A DNA stretch of 64,000 nucleotides from Symbiodinium kawagutii (lineage: Eukaryota > Sar > Dinophyceae > Suessiales > Symbiodiniaceae), in NCBI GenBank assembly GCA_009767595.1, contig VSDK01024160.1:486726-550725 (forward strand), written 5' to 3'. The position numbers and the translations under genes are program-made. The number at the start of each line of letters is the position of its first letter. The stretch's first letter is position 1. The notes under the pieces are model-generated. The model was not told where the DNA came from. It did not search any database and worked only from the letters and a program-made list of their open reading frames with translations. Shown piece by piece: positions 10,778 to 21,057 of this stretch.

Positions 10778-11515
10778 GTGAGTGGTGCCTGATGGTGCCT
10801 GCCCAATTGCGGCTATGACGTAATTCGTTTGCTGCCTGGAATTTCACCCAACAGTGAGTAGGAAATGGTCACTGACAGCGAGATGCTGAAAATAGACAGG
10901 GGTTGGAACTTTGCTCGATGTATAACGATTGGCATAGAGACAAGTTAGATGGATCGTGTTTGTGCGGATCTATGCTGCACCGTGGGTGTCGATTTCTACA
11001 TGCAGATTGTTTTCCGAGGCTTCCAGTCATTCCGAAGCTTCCAGTTATTCAGGTTGATCCATGCAAAATCCACGATACATATCATCATGTATCATCATAA
11101 TCGTATCGCACATGTCGCAGAGTTTCGTGACATGCCCTCTTGCAGAATGGGCTTTGAAATTATGCCTGTCGATTAACAGGCCAGAAACAACATGATCTTC
11201 TCCGGAACCCCTTGCATTCAAGCATCACAGCGAAGATTCTCACTACTAGTAGAGGATACTAGAGGCATATAATTAGTGTGATCATGTGTGATCGATTGTG
11301 ATCATGTGATGCGTCAATGTTAAGTCAACAATGCAAACATTGACAAACAATTTGATTTTGGATGTTACTTCCGCCCATTACAGGATAGCATGGGAATGGC
11401 TTCGCCATACACAAAACAATTCCCGTTGTACTCGAAATTCCTCCGAGAATCATTGGAATTCCTATCCCCAAAAAAACTAACCTGCAAGTGGAAAATTCAT
11501 GATCCACATTTCATA
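10778..11515. other. Intron-like stretch without a clear gene
   Basis: Contains a short open frame near 10965-11060 (VGVDFYMQIVFRGFQSF) with repeated TTCCAGT, and GATCATGTG repeats near 11278-11310. No exon can be placed with confidence. Confidence 0.4.
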
Positions 11516-11799
11516 GTTTCTTAAAACAGGGGACCCCTAGATCATCCAAGATGAGTCATGGCAGAGTTTATCGCTATAAACCCACCATAACCCACCATTT
11601 TGCAGAGTTTATCGCTATAAACCCACCATAACCCACCATTTTGCAGAGTTTATCGCTATAAACCCACCATAACCCACCATTTTGCAGAGTTTATCGCTAT
11701 AAACCCACCATAACCCACCATTTTGCAGAGTTTATCGCTGTAAACCCACCATTTTGATCCATTTTGGGGGAGGTCTCCTATGGCTTGAGAAGCCCCCAG
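11516..11799. mobile_element. Family A element expanded by a 41-bp tandem repeat
   Basis: The left end TTTCTTAAAACAGGGGACCC pairs with the right end GGGGGAGGTCTCCTATGGCT then TGAGAAGCCCCCAG. Between them are five copies of a 41-bp unit beginning GCAGAGTTTATCGCTATAAA (11561, 11602, 11643, 11684 and a shorter fifth at 11725). The terminal CCCCCAG (AG at 11798-11799) is the apparent acceptor of the next exon, so the element end seems to define the intron end. Confidence 0.75.
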
Positions 11800-11977
11800 G
11801 TCTACCCAGCTTTTTCACGTCGTTCAGCTCCAGGCGCCTTTGGCGTTTGGCCCGCGCAGACCTGGCAGTTGCCTCACTGGCTGCAGCTCTGGCGCTGCAT
11901 GGCCAGCAACTACCAGGTGCGAGCAGCGACTCCCCGTTGGAGCCATGGGCAGCCATGGGTGCCGTGCGTTGATGAAG
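11800..11977 (+). CDS. Trp-rich exon starting at the end of an introner-like element
   Basis: From GTC at 11800 the frame reads VYPAFSRRSAPGAFGVWPAQ, TWQLPHWLQLWRCMASNYQV and RAATPRWSHGQPWVPCVDEG, ending GATGAAG|GTACCAG. Both splice sites are canonical and third positions are strongly G/C. Two other frames are open but with lower GC3. No family recognised. Confidence 0.6.
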
Positions 11978-12495
11978 GTACCAGATAACCCTGAAAAGCC
12001 ACTTGAAACCATGGGATTTTCTATATGGTTAGTAGTGATTAACTGATACCAGTTGAAGCTGGTGGTTTTTTTTTTGAGTGTTTTACTAAAAACAGCTTGA
12101 TAAAACTTGCCAGCTTTCAGGCGGGCGAATTCCCATTGGACACCAAATTTGTAGGGATTTTCCTGGCAACAATGTGCGGGAAGGATCCCGGAACAAAGAC
12201 GATCGCTTTCATCTGGTCCTAGCTTTAGGTGATCTTTTGGCCTTTGCCCGAAGCTAAATCTTCAAATCTGAATCGTCCAATTCCGAGGGTGATTCACATG
12301 GGCTGATTGTGGTTGATCCATGCACCAAAATTCAGCAACCAAAGCTATTTGGCTTCCCTCCTTCCCAAGTCATTTCTGGGATGGTTGTTGGGCACACCAT
12401 TTACCTACCCGCACCCATGTCGGATGTCCACCCGAATGTGCTCCCAGGGATCCAGTGACCATGAAGCCCCACAGCCTTAACATGGCGTGATTTGG
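11978..12495. other. Intron-like stretch
   Basis: A T10-type run at 12066 and no supported exon. It ends at a family D element. Confidence 0.4.
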
Positions 12496-12605
12496 CAATG
12501 GGTCAAAACCCTGTACCCCTGGTTCCCCTATCATTAGCCATTGTTTTCCCCATAGGTTGTTGGTTATTTTCCACCATTCTTGATGGTTGATATTGACCCA
12601 TAGTC
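12496..12605. mobile_element. Family D inverted-repeat element
   Basis: GCAATGGGTCAAAACCCTGTA at the left pairs with TGATATTGACCCATAG at the right. Inside are CCTGGTTCCCCTATCATT and CCATTGTTTTCCCCATAGG, conserved in the copies at 31.4, 38.9, 39.3 and 58.3 kb. Confidence 0.7.
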
Positions 12606-13590
12606 ATTTCCCTAGATCCCCTTTGAATGATGGTGAGGGCACGGGCAACACGAGCTTCGCTCCACCACGATTGACGCCCTGACATTCTCTAGGTGCGATG
12701 TTTGGCGGGTGCCGCTGGCGGTTGGGCGTTTCTTGAGATGGAGGTGCAGCACCTGTGGCTGTTGGGCTGCTCAAATCATCCAATTGCCTGGGGGGAAATA
12801 ACCCTTGGCAGATCGACCTGCAAATGGAAACTCAGGAAAAATCATTATATTTTTTTTTGGCATCACTTTATTTTCTTGGAAAGCCATGGTAGATCATCCA
12901 TATAAATGGGCGATTCGCCATGGCCAGGTCAATCTACCAGAGGGTAGCTTGAGGTGTGCATGAAAATCCAAGAGGTTAGACATCAACAGTGATGTGCACG
13001 TGAAGATCATCAGTATAGCACGCGCAAGATGGTTGACTCTCGGAGTGAGCATGGAATCCCAAACAGCAGTGTTGATACCCAGTGAGTATGATCAGGATAA
13101 CTATGTTGCTGACTAAGTCAGCACGATTAGTGCGCAACTGACCCTGCTTGCTAAATTGCTGCTGTTACCAATATGTTCGCCCAATTCTTTTTTGGGGGCT
13201 AGGTTCAATAAACCACCATCAATCCACCGAAGTTCAACCATCACAGATAGGTGGTGACTGGCCATCAAATCAAGGGTTTTCTTAAAAGCTGGATCTCCCA
13301 TTTGCCATATCAGTTGTAGCTGGTGAATTGTACTTCACGGTAAAAATCCATTATAGACCCTGATTGACCACTATCAATGATCAACCATTAGCGAAGATGC
13401 TTCGCCATTCCCAAACTAGCAACTAACATACTACTGATTTGGAATCATCATCATCAAGTGGTGCTGTGGTAGGGCCGATCCTCTGAGATGCCCCGGTAAA
13501 AAACACTAAAAAAATCACTTGATGATGATTAGCCATTACTAACTCACCACCTAGGCTTACCATGGCAAGTTGGACTTTGTCACGCCGTAG
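12606..13590. other. Mostly non-coding; one possible short exon
   Basis: After CTCTAG at 12691 a frame CLAGAAGGWAFLEMEVQHLW could be a short + exon, but other frames compete. The rest (12800-13590) has T-rich and ATCATCATC stretches and no clear coding. Confidence 0.35.
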
Positions 13591-13678
13591 GTGGACCACC
13601 GTTTGGAAGCAGCCAAGCAGGTCGCCGTGGGCAGCCTGTGGTTCTGGCTGGGGATGGGCATGGCTGAGATGGCCGATG
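13591..13678 (+). CDS. Short exon, unknown protein
   Basis: Between CACGCCGTAG and GATG|GTGGTT the frame reads VDHRLEAAKQVAVGSLWFWL then GMGMAEMADG. GC3 is high against AT-rich flanks. The 88 bases leave a split codon at the 3' end. Confidence 0.55.
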
Positions 13679-13794
13679 GTGGTTCATGATGTAACAAGGC
13701 CGATGGTTGCGGTGCTTAGCAATGGTTGATGTTTGCAAGTACTCATGGTGAACAAGTGTTGCTGGATGTAAATGATCATGGTCAATCATGATTA

Positions 13795-13890
13795 GCAGTG
13801 CTTCATAGTGATGCTAATTGATGCTAATGGTTGATGCTAATTGATAGCAAAGAATGGTTGATGCTAATTGATGCTAATGGTTTGCACCAA
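13795..13890. repeat. TGATGCTAAT repeats
   Basis: Imperfect repeats of TTGATGCTAATGG, about six units. No gene signal. Confidence 0.6.
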
Positions 13891-14106
13891 GCGATACTGG
13901 TATCAAAAATGTTTGTGCAAACAATGGTTGATACTGCCTACAGTTTTCAGGTGCTTCCCTGACTAGCTGGACTTTCCAGCTCCGTGAGTTGCCATCGTAG
14001 AAATTTTCTGGTGATTTTCCAGCATCAGTTCTATGGTGATTTTCCAGGTCATTTCGAAGAGTTTCAGCAGATGGTTTCCTGGTGATTGTCACTGGCACCA
14101 CTGCAG

Positions 14107-14184
14107 GTGTTGGAGCAGTTCGATGCAGTCCTTGTTGTGGGCCAGGGCCGTGTGCAAAGTACCTTGGATGCGGTGAACAGCGCC
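14107..14184 (+). CDS. Short exon, unknown protein
   Basis: After CACTGCAG the frame reads VLEQFDAVLVVGQGRVQSTL then DAVNSA and meets TGA at 14185. The true end may be the earlier donor GCG|GTGAAC. The flanks repeat a GTGATTTTCCAG-like phrase. Confidence 0.5.
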
Positions 14185-14599
14185 TGATGATGGGTAGTTT
14201 GGTTGGTTCCCCTATGGGAAAGGAACCTGGGAATGGGCTATCACCACATTCCTCGAGGAAAGCCTGGGAAACCACCCAAAATGGTGGATATTCTATTCCC
14301 AGATTAGTTTTTCAGGGGGTAAGCGGCCAGAATTGGATGATTACGGCAATGACACTTGGTGTTTCGGTGATTGATTTGTGAAAATGGGACTGAGGTTGAT
14401 GTTGGGGCATCATTGACCGCAATTGTAGCTGCTGTCCGCTGGTCAGATTCATCAACCGTATGTGTTTGATGGTAGATCACTAGATCATCAGCTATTTATG
14501 GTTGAAATGGTAGCCGTTTCAAAATGTGGACCTCCCGTTCTTGTTCGGTGATCATCACTGATTTCACCGGCATTATGAACTATCATTAGCATGGATCCT

Positions 14600-14890
14600 T
14601 CTATTATTCTTAGTCATTAACTTCTACCATGACAGTTTAACTTAGTAGGATCATGGTAGAAGTTCAACCATAATAGTTACCATGGTAGCAAGATCATGGT
14701 AGATAGTTCTACCATAACAACTAAAAACTATACCATGGCTTCTACCATTATTAGTTTTTAGCCATGGTATAGTTTTTTTTTTTGTTAGTATGCTGTTAGA
14801 ACCACCATGCTAGAACCACCATTCTTAGTTATTAGCTCCTATTATGGTAGAATAACTAAAAACTATTAGCCCCTGCTGTTGTTATTCATT
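14600..14890. repeat. ACCATGGTAGAAGTT repeats with a perfect 17-bp hairpin
   Basis: Direct and inverted copies of TTCTACCATGGTA-type units. At 14723-14739 the arm AAAAACTATACCATGGC is perfectly complementary to 14761-14777, with a 21-base spacer that itself repeats part of the arm. Both are followed by AT-rich sequence. Confidence 0.8.
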
Positions 14891-14946
14891 TAGTTATTTG
14901 CCCCTACTATGGTGGTTCACCAGCCGGGATCTCCCACTACCGCCAG

Positions 14947-15102
14947 GCTCGCCCAGGCTGGCAGACCCAGATCCTCTCGGAGTTTCTTCCCCCGCCGGGT
15001 CCTCCACCGCGGGGGCGGCGCATGCGCCGCATGCCGCGCGTGTCGCATATGAGAGGCGCGCCGGCCGGCGGAAGCGTCCGCAGCCTGGCGTCAGGTCGCA
15101 GG
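14947..15102 (+). CDS. Very GC-rich exon, unknown protein
   Basis: Between CTACCGCCAG and CGCAG|GTTGGA the frame reads ARPGWQTQILSEFLPPPGPP, PRGRRMRRMPRVSHMRGAPA and GGSVRSLASGR. Another open frame (GSPRLADPDPLGVSSPAG) has less natural codon use. Much higher in GC than its surroundings. Function unknown. Confidence 0.5.
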
Positions 15103-15204
15103 TTGGAATTCTGATGGGATTTGTCCGTGGTTGACTGGTTGGTGGTTTTAAAGTTTTTAACTTTTTAAGTAATAGTAGGGAAACCATGGGATTTTCTATG
15201 GGTA

Positions 15205-15420
15205 GTAGTGATTGACTATGGGGGACAAGCAGCAATGTTAGCTGGCTGGTGGTTTTAAACCATGGCTAATAATGGTTTATGATAGGGAATAATGATAAAC
15301 AATGAGATGGTTAAAGAACTGCTGGTTGGTGGTTTGATTGACATTCTTATTTTCCCCAGTGATTATTTACAAATGGTTGGTTGACAAACCTTTTTCATGG
15401 CGGTTGAAACCACCACGAGA
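15205..15420. mobile_element. Family B/C compound inverted-repeat element
   Basis: GCTGGCTGGTGGTTTTAAACC, then AATAATGGTTTATGATAGGG, then an inner CTGGTTGGTGGTTTGATTG and the right end GGCGGTTGAAACCACCA. The same arrangement occurs near 29.7-30.0 and 41.2 kb. Confidence 0.6.
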
Positions 15421-15628
15421 GAGTTGATTCTTCATGGAACCATGACCATTTGATGCCATTTGTTGCATTGGTGGTTGAACCCATTTGAGACCCTGACACG
15501 AACCAAGAGATCAAGTGGAAGGCAATCCGGGAATTTCTTGGTTGAGCAGCAAACCATGGTAAGCCTTTTCATTTGGATTTCCTAGCGTCACTTCCAGCTA
15601 TATCTTGATGTTGCTTCCAGCTATATGG

Positions 15629-15727
15629 GTGTTTCTCAAAATAGAGGTACCCCCAAATCATCTATTAATAGCCATTCATAGTAATAAACCCCAACCATTG
15701 TTGGGGTTCCCTATTTTAAGACACCCC
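15629..15727. mobile_element. Introner-like element, family A
   Basis: GTGTTTCTCAAAATAGAGGT with ACCCCCAAATCATC pairs with GGGGTTCCCTATTTTAAG then ACACCC. About 99 bp. Confidence 0.7.
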
Positions 15728-16134
15728 CATATCTTGGCTCAAACTAAGTTGAGACATCATCTTTAGGAGCTGAGGGACGGGTCAGTTGCGCAAAAGCTGC
15801 GGCTGTCAGATCTTCCCGGGCGATCGGCAACAAGACCGGACTTCGCGGCTTGGCACTGCGCAACGGGTTTTGCGTGAGGGAAAACCATGGGTTTTTTTGG
15901 GACCCAGCCGCTTGACCAAAAGCAAATCTTGGCAACAACACCTGCTATAAGTCCGCATAGAAGGCCCTAGTTGTTTGCGGACGCCCGATTTCTGGCATGA
16001 ACTGCTTAGATGCTTAGATCCATCACGAGAGAGCCTTGGCTAAAGCCAGGAGATCAAGGCGTGCGCCGCCATTTTTCTCTCAAGATCAGGTTGCCCAATC
16101 CTTTAAAGAATCAGTTGACAGTTCCGGGCTGAAG

Positions 16135-16267
16135 CCGCAATGTTCACAACGTTTTCCTGGATCTTCCCTCCGGATTTTCGTTGCAAGAAGACATGCAGAG
16201 GCTGCGAGTCAGTGAATTCTGCATCGCTGGCCGTGTTGCACATAGCGCGGCCACGCAAATATACAAG
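16135..16267 (+). CDS. Exon, unknown protein
   Basis: After GGGCTGAAG the frame reads RNVHNVFLDLPSGFSLQEDM, QRLRVSEFCIAGRVAHSAAT and QIYKARS, with a GC donor ACAAG|GCACGG. An overlapping 91-codon frame starting at 16140 (MFTTFSWIFPPDFRCKK) is a less natural alternative. Confidence 0.5.
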
Positions 16268-16489
16268 GCACGGAGCACATGTAGACGTCCCTGATTTGGT
16301 GCATATATATTTATATATAGCTGCAGCAGATCTCGGTTGCACAAGGAAGAGGAACGAAGAGAATAGACTCGAACAGGTTATAACAAGATTAGGGGTGCAT
16401 CATTTTTCTGGATGAACAAACCATGAATCAGGAACCGTTTCCGCTAGATTTTGTAAACCTGATGAAATGATATCGGTTTATGACCAATA

Positions 16490-16650
16490 TCATGTTGCCA
16501 ATGATGTTGGTGGTTGATACGGATGCTGGTCCATTGTGTCCATCATTGTCCGTCAAGCATTCGCCCACGTTAGCGGCGATGGCCTTTCCAGGAAGCCACT
16601 CACGCGTTCACCTCAAATGGCCACCGGATAGCAAGGTCACGAGACTCCAG
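16490..16650 (-). CDS. Possible minus-strand exon
   Basis: On the minus strand a frame reads TREWLPGKAIAANVGECLTD then NDGHNGPASVSTTN, protein-like and preceded by a stop. Plus frames are open but less natural. It would break the one-directional order, so I hold it loosely. Confidence 0.3.
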
Positions 16651-16911
16651 AAAATGACATTTTTTAGTCGGTAAAGGTAGGATATCAAGATGAATTAATG
16701 GGGACATCAAGATGAATCAGCCATTTCTGCTTCCTTTTGGGCAGTTCAATTCTTGAAATCGCTTCCGTTTTCCTAACTTGTGCGGCTCAATCCCACCAAC
16801 TTCGGTGCAAAAAACTCATGAACAACGAACATGGGAACTCAGATGTGCAAAGACCATGGCGCACCCCAGTTTTGCCATGGAAAAAACCATGGCTTTCTAC
16901 CTGCGCTGCAG

Positions 16912-17040
16912 GGGTTGCGGAGACTTGCACCTCCCAGGTCTTCTTCGATTATCCTTGGCAACCTGGGGAGCTGGAAGCGTTGCAGTGGGCGAACCGGGCT
17001 GAGCCTTGGAAAAGCGTGGCTGAAAAAACACGCTTTAGAG
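16912..17040 (+). CDS. Exon, unknown protein
   Basis: Between CTGCGCTGCAG and TTAGAG|GTGGAT the frame reads VAETCTSQVFFDYPWQPGEL, EALQWANRAEPWKSVAEKTR and FR. Two other frames are shorter or less natural. The upstream ATGG-rich repeats are not coding. Confidence 0.5.
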
Positions 17041-17589
17041 GTGGATCTAGTGGTTCATAACCAAGGATTTTGGTGGTAAATGGGGTAACAACCATTTATG
17101 GGGAACAACATGGAACAACAAATGACTGTTTTGTTAATACTTTTGGCTTGATAGTGGGGATTTTAGTGGTTAATAATGTTTGATAGGGATTTTAGTGGGT
17201 GATACTGGGGGAGAAGAACTCCAACATGACAATCATGGTCAAACAAACTGCTGGTTGGTGGGGGTTAAATTCATTTTTTCTCTTTGCCCATATCTTTGGG
17301 ATTGTTGATGGACCTATCATTAGTTTGTTGGGATGGCGAACCAGATAATGATTCGATGATCCAGAAAGATCAGAAAGATCCACAAGGATCCATAGGTTAA
17401 GCAATGTGTCACCGATGGACTGATGAGTAAGCAGGTTGATATGGCACTGTTGGCTGCTTCATGATGTTTTGTTTTCCGACTTTTATGACCAAGGAATGGT
17501 TGGTCGAAGGTTCAAATTTTGGTTACAAATGTTTGTTGATGCGTTGTGGTACTGTGAGGTGCGTCAAATTTTGTTGCCATGGCGCCAAG

Positions 17590-17740
17590 GGAGACAGCTG
17601 AATGTCAACCCTGCAGCTATGTCATCAGCCAATCAGCTACCTCAGCAGCTGCACCTGCACATTTATACGATCTTTCATGATGAACATGGGATTGAGGGCG
17701 GAACATCTTTGGATCCTCCCTCTTCATGTTGGTCCAGCCG
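17590..17740 (+). CDS. Exon, unknown protein
   Basis: After GCGCCAAG the frame reads RQLNVNPAAMSSANQLPQQL, HLHIYTIFHDEHGIEGGTSL and DPPSSCWSS, ending AGCCG|GTGAAG just before an in-frame TGA. No family recognised. Confidence 0.45.
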
Positions 17741-18086
17741 GTGAAGTGGACTAGGTTGAACAGGCTCATGACTATGGCGCACCCATCTACGCCTCAATTT
17801 TTGGGGTACCCAAACAAAGCATGAACAGCTGGTGAAACTAAGCAGAACGCTTGAAGCCGCGATCACGGGACCGACACGCGGACACTGAGGATGCTCTACT
17901 GGTGGAGTGCCCTGTCCGTTAACTTGCTGTTTCGATTTGGTTAGCTTGTTGGGACAATCTTATGCACAGGGGTGCAGCCGGAACATCACATTCAGGAATT
18001 GAGAGATGCACATGTCAGCGGCTGGTGTTTCATTGTTCGGATGTTCACCACGTTGTCCCAGGGTTCCGCACGTATTGAGATGTGAG

Positions 18087-18259
18087 GCATGCTTCAACGC
18101 TGCAGCGATTCGACTGGCAATGGCTGCAAAAGGTTGAGCGTTACGCAGTGGGAGGCATAGTTCATTTGGATGAGTTGCTGGTGCTGGGACCTCATCAAAT
18201 CATGATGGCAACAAGTAGCCAGTGGCAGACTATAGCAACTATAGTCATTGGAAATGGAT
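18087..18259 (+). CDS. Exon, unknown protein
   Basis: After TGTGAG the frame reads HASTLQRFDWQWLQKVERYA then VGGIVHLDELLVLGPHQIMM, protein-like. It stays open to TAG at 18257-18259, but the exon probably ends near 18210 because the downstream sequence is repetitive (ACTATAGTCATTGGAAAT). Confidence 0.5.
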
Positions 18260-18900
18260 AGTCACCATCCTTGTGGCATTAGTGACTGTGGTAATTGGAA
18301 ATAGCTAGTCATCATCCTTACTTGAAATGTAAACCTTTACATATGGTGGGTCATCCAGTTCCATCTTCGATTTGGAGCGTGTACATGCACTGCGGGAATG
18401 GCCACAAACCGCTCACAGTGAGATGCTTGGCCAGTGATATGCTGTGATGATTGAGTGGTTCAAGGATGTATTGATGATTAGCCATTCCAACATCAATTGC
18501 CAATAGTATTGGCCACCATTGGTTATGTGATGCCTACGGTTACTGTTGGACGTCAGCATCCTGGGATGACCGGAGAGGGGGCCCTAGTCATCCCTAGCCT
18601 GCTTTGGGCTCAAACTTTCGACACTCTGCAAGGTCGTTATGATGAATATTCAGCACCCAATGAAAGACACCTGCGCAATGAATGTGCGCCCCCCAAAGTG
18701 ATGAGTCACCCCCCTGTCATCAGTAAGAGTGATGGCAATTCAATCAAACAACTTAATCATTAGTATCTCTCCGTCCTAGCTTGAACATGGACGTTGTTCG
18801 TGCAACAGAATGAATCAGGACATTGGCAAAACACTGGCTGCCAAGCTGATATGAACTTCATACTCCCAGGTGTCCCACTCCTACTTGACCCACCTCACAG

Positions 18901-19053
18901 ATGATGGGTGTCCATCATGCCCAAGCCATGGCAGTCCTTAATCCCAGAGCACAGCTGCTTGGAAAGAATGTTCGGCCAGGTGTTTGGGGAGCTTTCTGTT
19001 GGAGCAGGCCATTGGTTTGGCGAGCTCTCACCAGTGCGTACCATGACACACAT
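18901..19053 (+). CDS. Exon, unknown protein
   Basis: After CCTCACAG the frame reads MPKPWQSLIPEHSCLERMFG then QVFGELSVGAGHWFGELSPV and ends before CACATG|GTCTTG. A second frame (MMGVHHAQAMAVLNPRAQLL) is also open. A family A element follows at 19077. Confidence 0.45.
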
Positions 19054-19076
19054 GGTCTTGTCCAAAGAAAAATGCT

Positions 19077-19220
19077 GGTTTCAAAGTTCCGGGGGATAGC
19101 CCTAAAGCATCCTTTATATTAACCATGTATATACACTCGTAAACAAAGCATTCTAGCAGGTTAACCATTCATAGTAGTAAGCGAACCCCTTAATTTGGGG
19201 GTTCCCTCTTTCAAGAAAGC
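19077..19220. mobile_element. Introner-like element, family A (diverged)
   Basis: GGTTTCAAAGTTCCGGGGGA and TAGCCCTAAAGCATCC pair loosely with TTTGGGGGTTCCCTCTTTCA then AGAAAGC. Confidence 0.5.
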
Positions 19221-19267
19221 ATCGCTCACCTCACTGGGGTGATGGGATTAGCGCCAGGAGTGAAGAA

Positions 19268-19465
19268 ATGTGGAGACGTAGCCCTCGGCCATGGATCAAG
19301 CATCAAGAACACGGGATCATAAGCAACAAAAATGACGCGAGAGCTCACCTCTCTGATGGGGTCTTGCTGAGAGTGTTGGCCATTGGCTTTTCGCGCTCAT
19401 TCAAAGAGGGTCTTGAATTGATGGCGCTGGACAAAAAAGCAACAATAGTAGCTGGAAAACCATGA
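19268..19465 (+). CDS. Candidate exon or small ORF
   Basis: A 65-codon frame containing DARAHLSDGVLLRVLAIGFS then RSFKEGLELMALDKK. It is natural in composition, but no splice sites or family support it. Confidence 0.35.
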   Translation: MWRRSPRPWIKHQEHGIISNKNDARAHLSDGVLLRVLAIGFSRSFKEGLELMALDKKATIVAGKP

Positions 19466-20141
19466 TCGATGATGCTACACCAGGGGTGCAGGGTGAACTG
19501 ACCCATAGCCAAATCAGTTCATTGGGAAGATTTTTCCTGGGAATTTTCCTCCCAGGGTGGGTCACCTCTCACCACCTTGGGCCACTCGCCACTGCCAAGG
19601 CCTGTTTCCTACGGCCGGGGCAGTCGAAGAGATCTTGACGAAGCTTGGACCGGTTCAGGTTGGGTGGCCCTCCCCAGTGTGGGATGATCAGCAGGTGGTG
19701 GTTAACCATGCCGAACCCACGGCAATTTCATGCAATTCCCAGATATGATAAGAGAGTAATGATGGTTTTTATGTGTTGGAATGGGCCTGTAATCATTACT
19801 GACCTCCGGAATTAACTGTTTTTATTGATTGATTGACTATGGCGCACCTTTGTCGATGATGTGTTAGTATCAAACATCTTGGTTTACCATGTAACTACGG
19901 CAAAAATGGTCATCCGCAACGGTCATCATTGAACATCACTCACCATGACCACTGGGCTTTCTGGCCCGTGGTCACCACTGGGCTATTGGATCGTTGCAGC
20001 CTCCAAGTGCGGCGTAATATTTGCTTACATGTGCCCACAGCCAAGGTCTTCCCATGTTTACAACCAACATTAGCCCAATGGAGCCAGCTACGCCATGGAT
20101 ATGAATGACGGTTCGCCACGGCCGCGTCGAAAACCTGGAGC

Positions 20142-20160
20142 AGTGATTGCTTATCTCAGA
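20142..20160 (+). repeat. 19-bp direct repeat, left copy (target-site duplication)
   Basis: AGTGATTGCTTATCTCAGA, identical to 20558-20576. It brackets the retrocopy 20161-20557. Confidence 0.85.
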
Positions 20161-20557
20161 ATTGTTTGGGTTCAAGTGATTTCAAGTGATGCTCGCTCAT
20201 TCTTGTCCTGGCCCCCTGCCATGCAGTTGAAATTGTTTGGATTCTTTTGTGCAATGGCCATTGCCATAACACAGGCTGAAATGAACTCCACTGCTTTCGG
20301 AGATTTGCAAGGTATGCCCACCAAAACGAACAAGACGACCCAGGAGAACCAAACACTTCCAAAGCCCCAAGAGGGTCCTGGCGTTCGGTGGTGTCGAGGC
20401 GTGGGCGAGGTTTGTTTCTAACTCGAATAAAGCATCACTTTCCCCAGCTGCAGCTGTTTGGCTTTCCCTGATTAGCACGGAAACTAGACAGGGGGAATGG
20501 GATTCATCTTGCCCCCGACCATCCAGAGATCCCGATGAGTCTACAGCAAAAGAAGAA
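20161..20557 (+). mobile_element. Retroposed mRNA copy with spliced-leader remnant
   Basis: A 397-bp segment exactly between two identical 19-bp repeats. Immediately after the left repeat, TTTGGGTTCAAG (20165-20176) matches 10 of 12 bases of the 3' end of the dinoflagellate SL. The right end is A-rich (CAGCAAAAGAAGAAA, 20544-20558). A single intron-free ORF lies inside. SL remnant, A-rich tail and target-site duplication together are the marks of a spliced mRNA that was reverse transcribed and inserted. Confidence 0.75.
20221..20421 (+). CDS. Small secreted-type protein inside the retrocopy
   Basis: 66 codons from ATG 20221. MQLKLFGFFCAMAIAITQA is a textbook signal peptide (charged start, hydrophobic core, AxA-like cleavage site before Glu). 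The rest is polar, Thr/Lys/Gln-rich (KTNKTTQENQTLPKPQ), with two Cys near the C-terminus, ending in TAA 20419-20421. The frame extends upstream to 20095, but the retrocopy boundary and signal peptide favour 20221. It may be a full small secreted protein or the N-terminal part of a longer parent truncated by drift. Parent gene unknown. Confidence 0.5.
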   Translation: MQLKLFGFFCAMAIAITQAEMNSTAFGDLQGMPTKTNKTTQENQTLPKPQEGPGVRWCRGVGEVCF

Positions 20558-20576
20558 AGTGATTGCTTATCTCAGA
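20558..20576 (+). repeat. 19-bp direct repeat, right copy (target-site duplication)
   Basis: Identical to 20142-20160, directly after the A-rich end of the retrocopy. Confidence 0.85.
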
Positions 20577-20637
20577 GAAGAGTCTACCCTTTGTGGGGCA
20601 GCCTGTGCTTGCAATTGCCTTCACAAATGGTAATCTG

Positions 20638-20729
20638 GTTGGTGGTTTCAAACATTTTTTATTTTCATTATAGTTATTAACATATGGCTGGTTGACTAAT
20701 TTTTCATAGGGGGTCAAACCACCAGCCAG
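20638..20729. mobile_element. Introner-like element, family B
   Basis: Left GTTGGTGGTTTCAAACA and right GGGTCAAACCACCAGCCAG are inverted partners. The first bases are GT and the last AG. The flanks GGTAAT and GTAATT are a possible imperfect duplication. Confidence 0.75.
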
Positions 20730-21057
20730 TAATTACCTAGGAATTGCTTACGACCAAGATTGGGAAGAAGAACTTGCGAGTTGAGACATTAATTCAGAGA
20801 TTAACTTTCATCACTGGTTGTGGCGGCCACGGTTCGCCAACCGTTGCCAACGGGATGGTGGGATGTTGGGATGTTCGGGCGTGGTTGCCATCATGGGGCA
20901 CCCAGAACCGACAAGTTTTCCCATTGAAAACTCCGGGAGGACATATGCATGTATCCTGGTACCTCCAATCATTGGAAGAAAACAACGTCATTCTTCAATC
21001 TCAGCCGAGAAACCACTGCTTTCGTGTGTGTTTTTTTTTTTTGGGGGCGTACCACAG

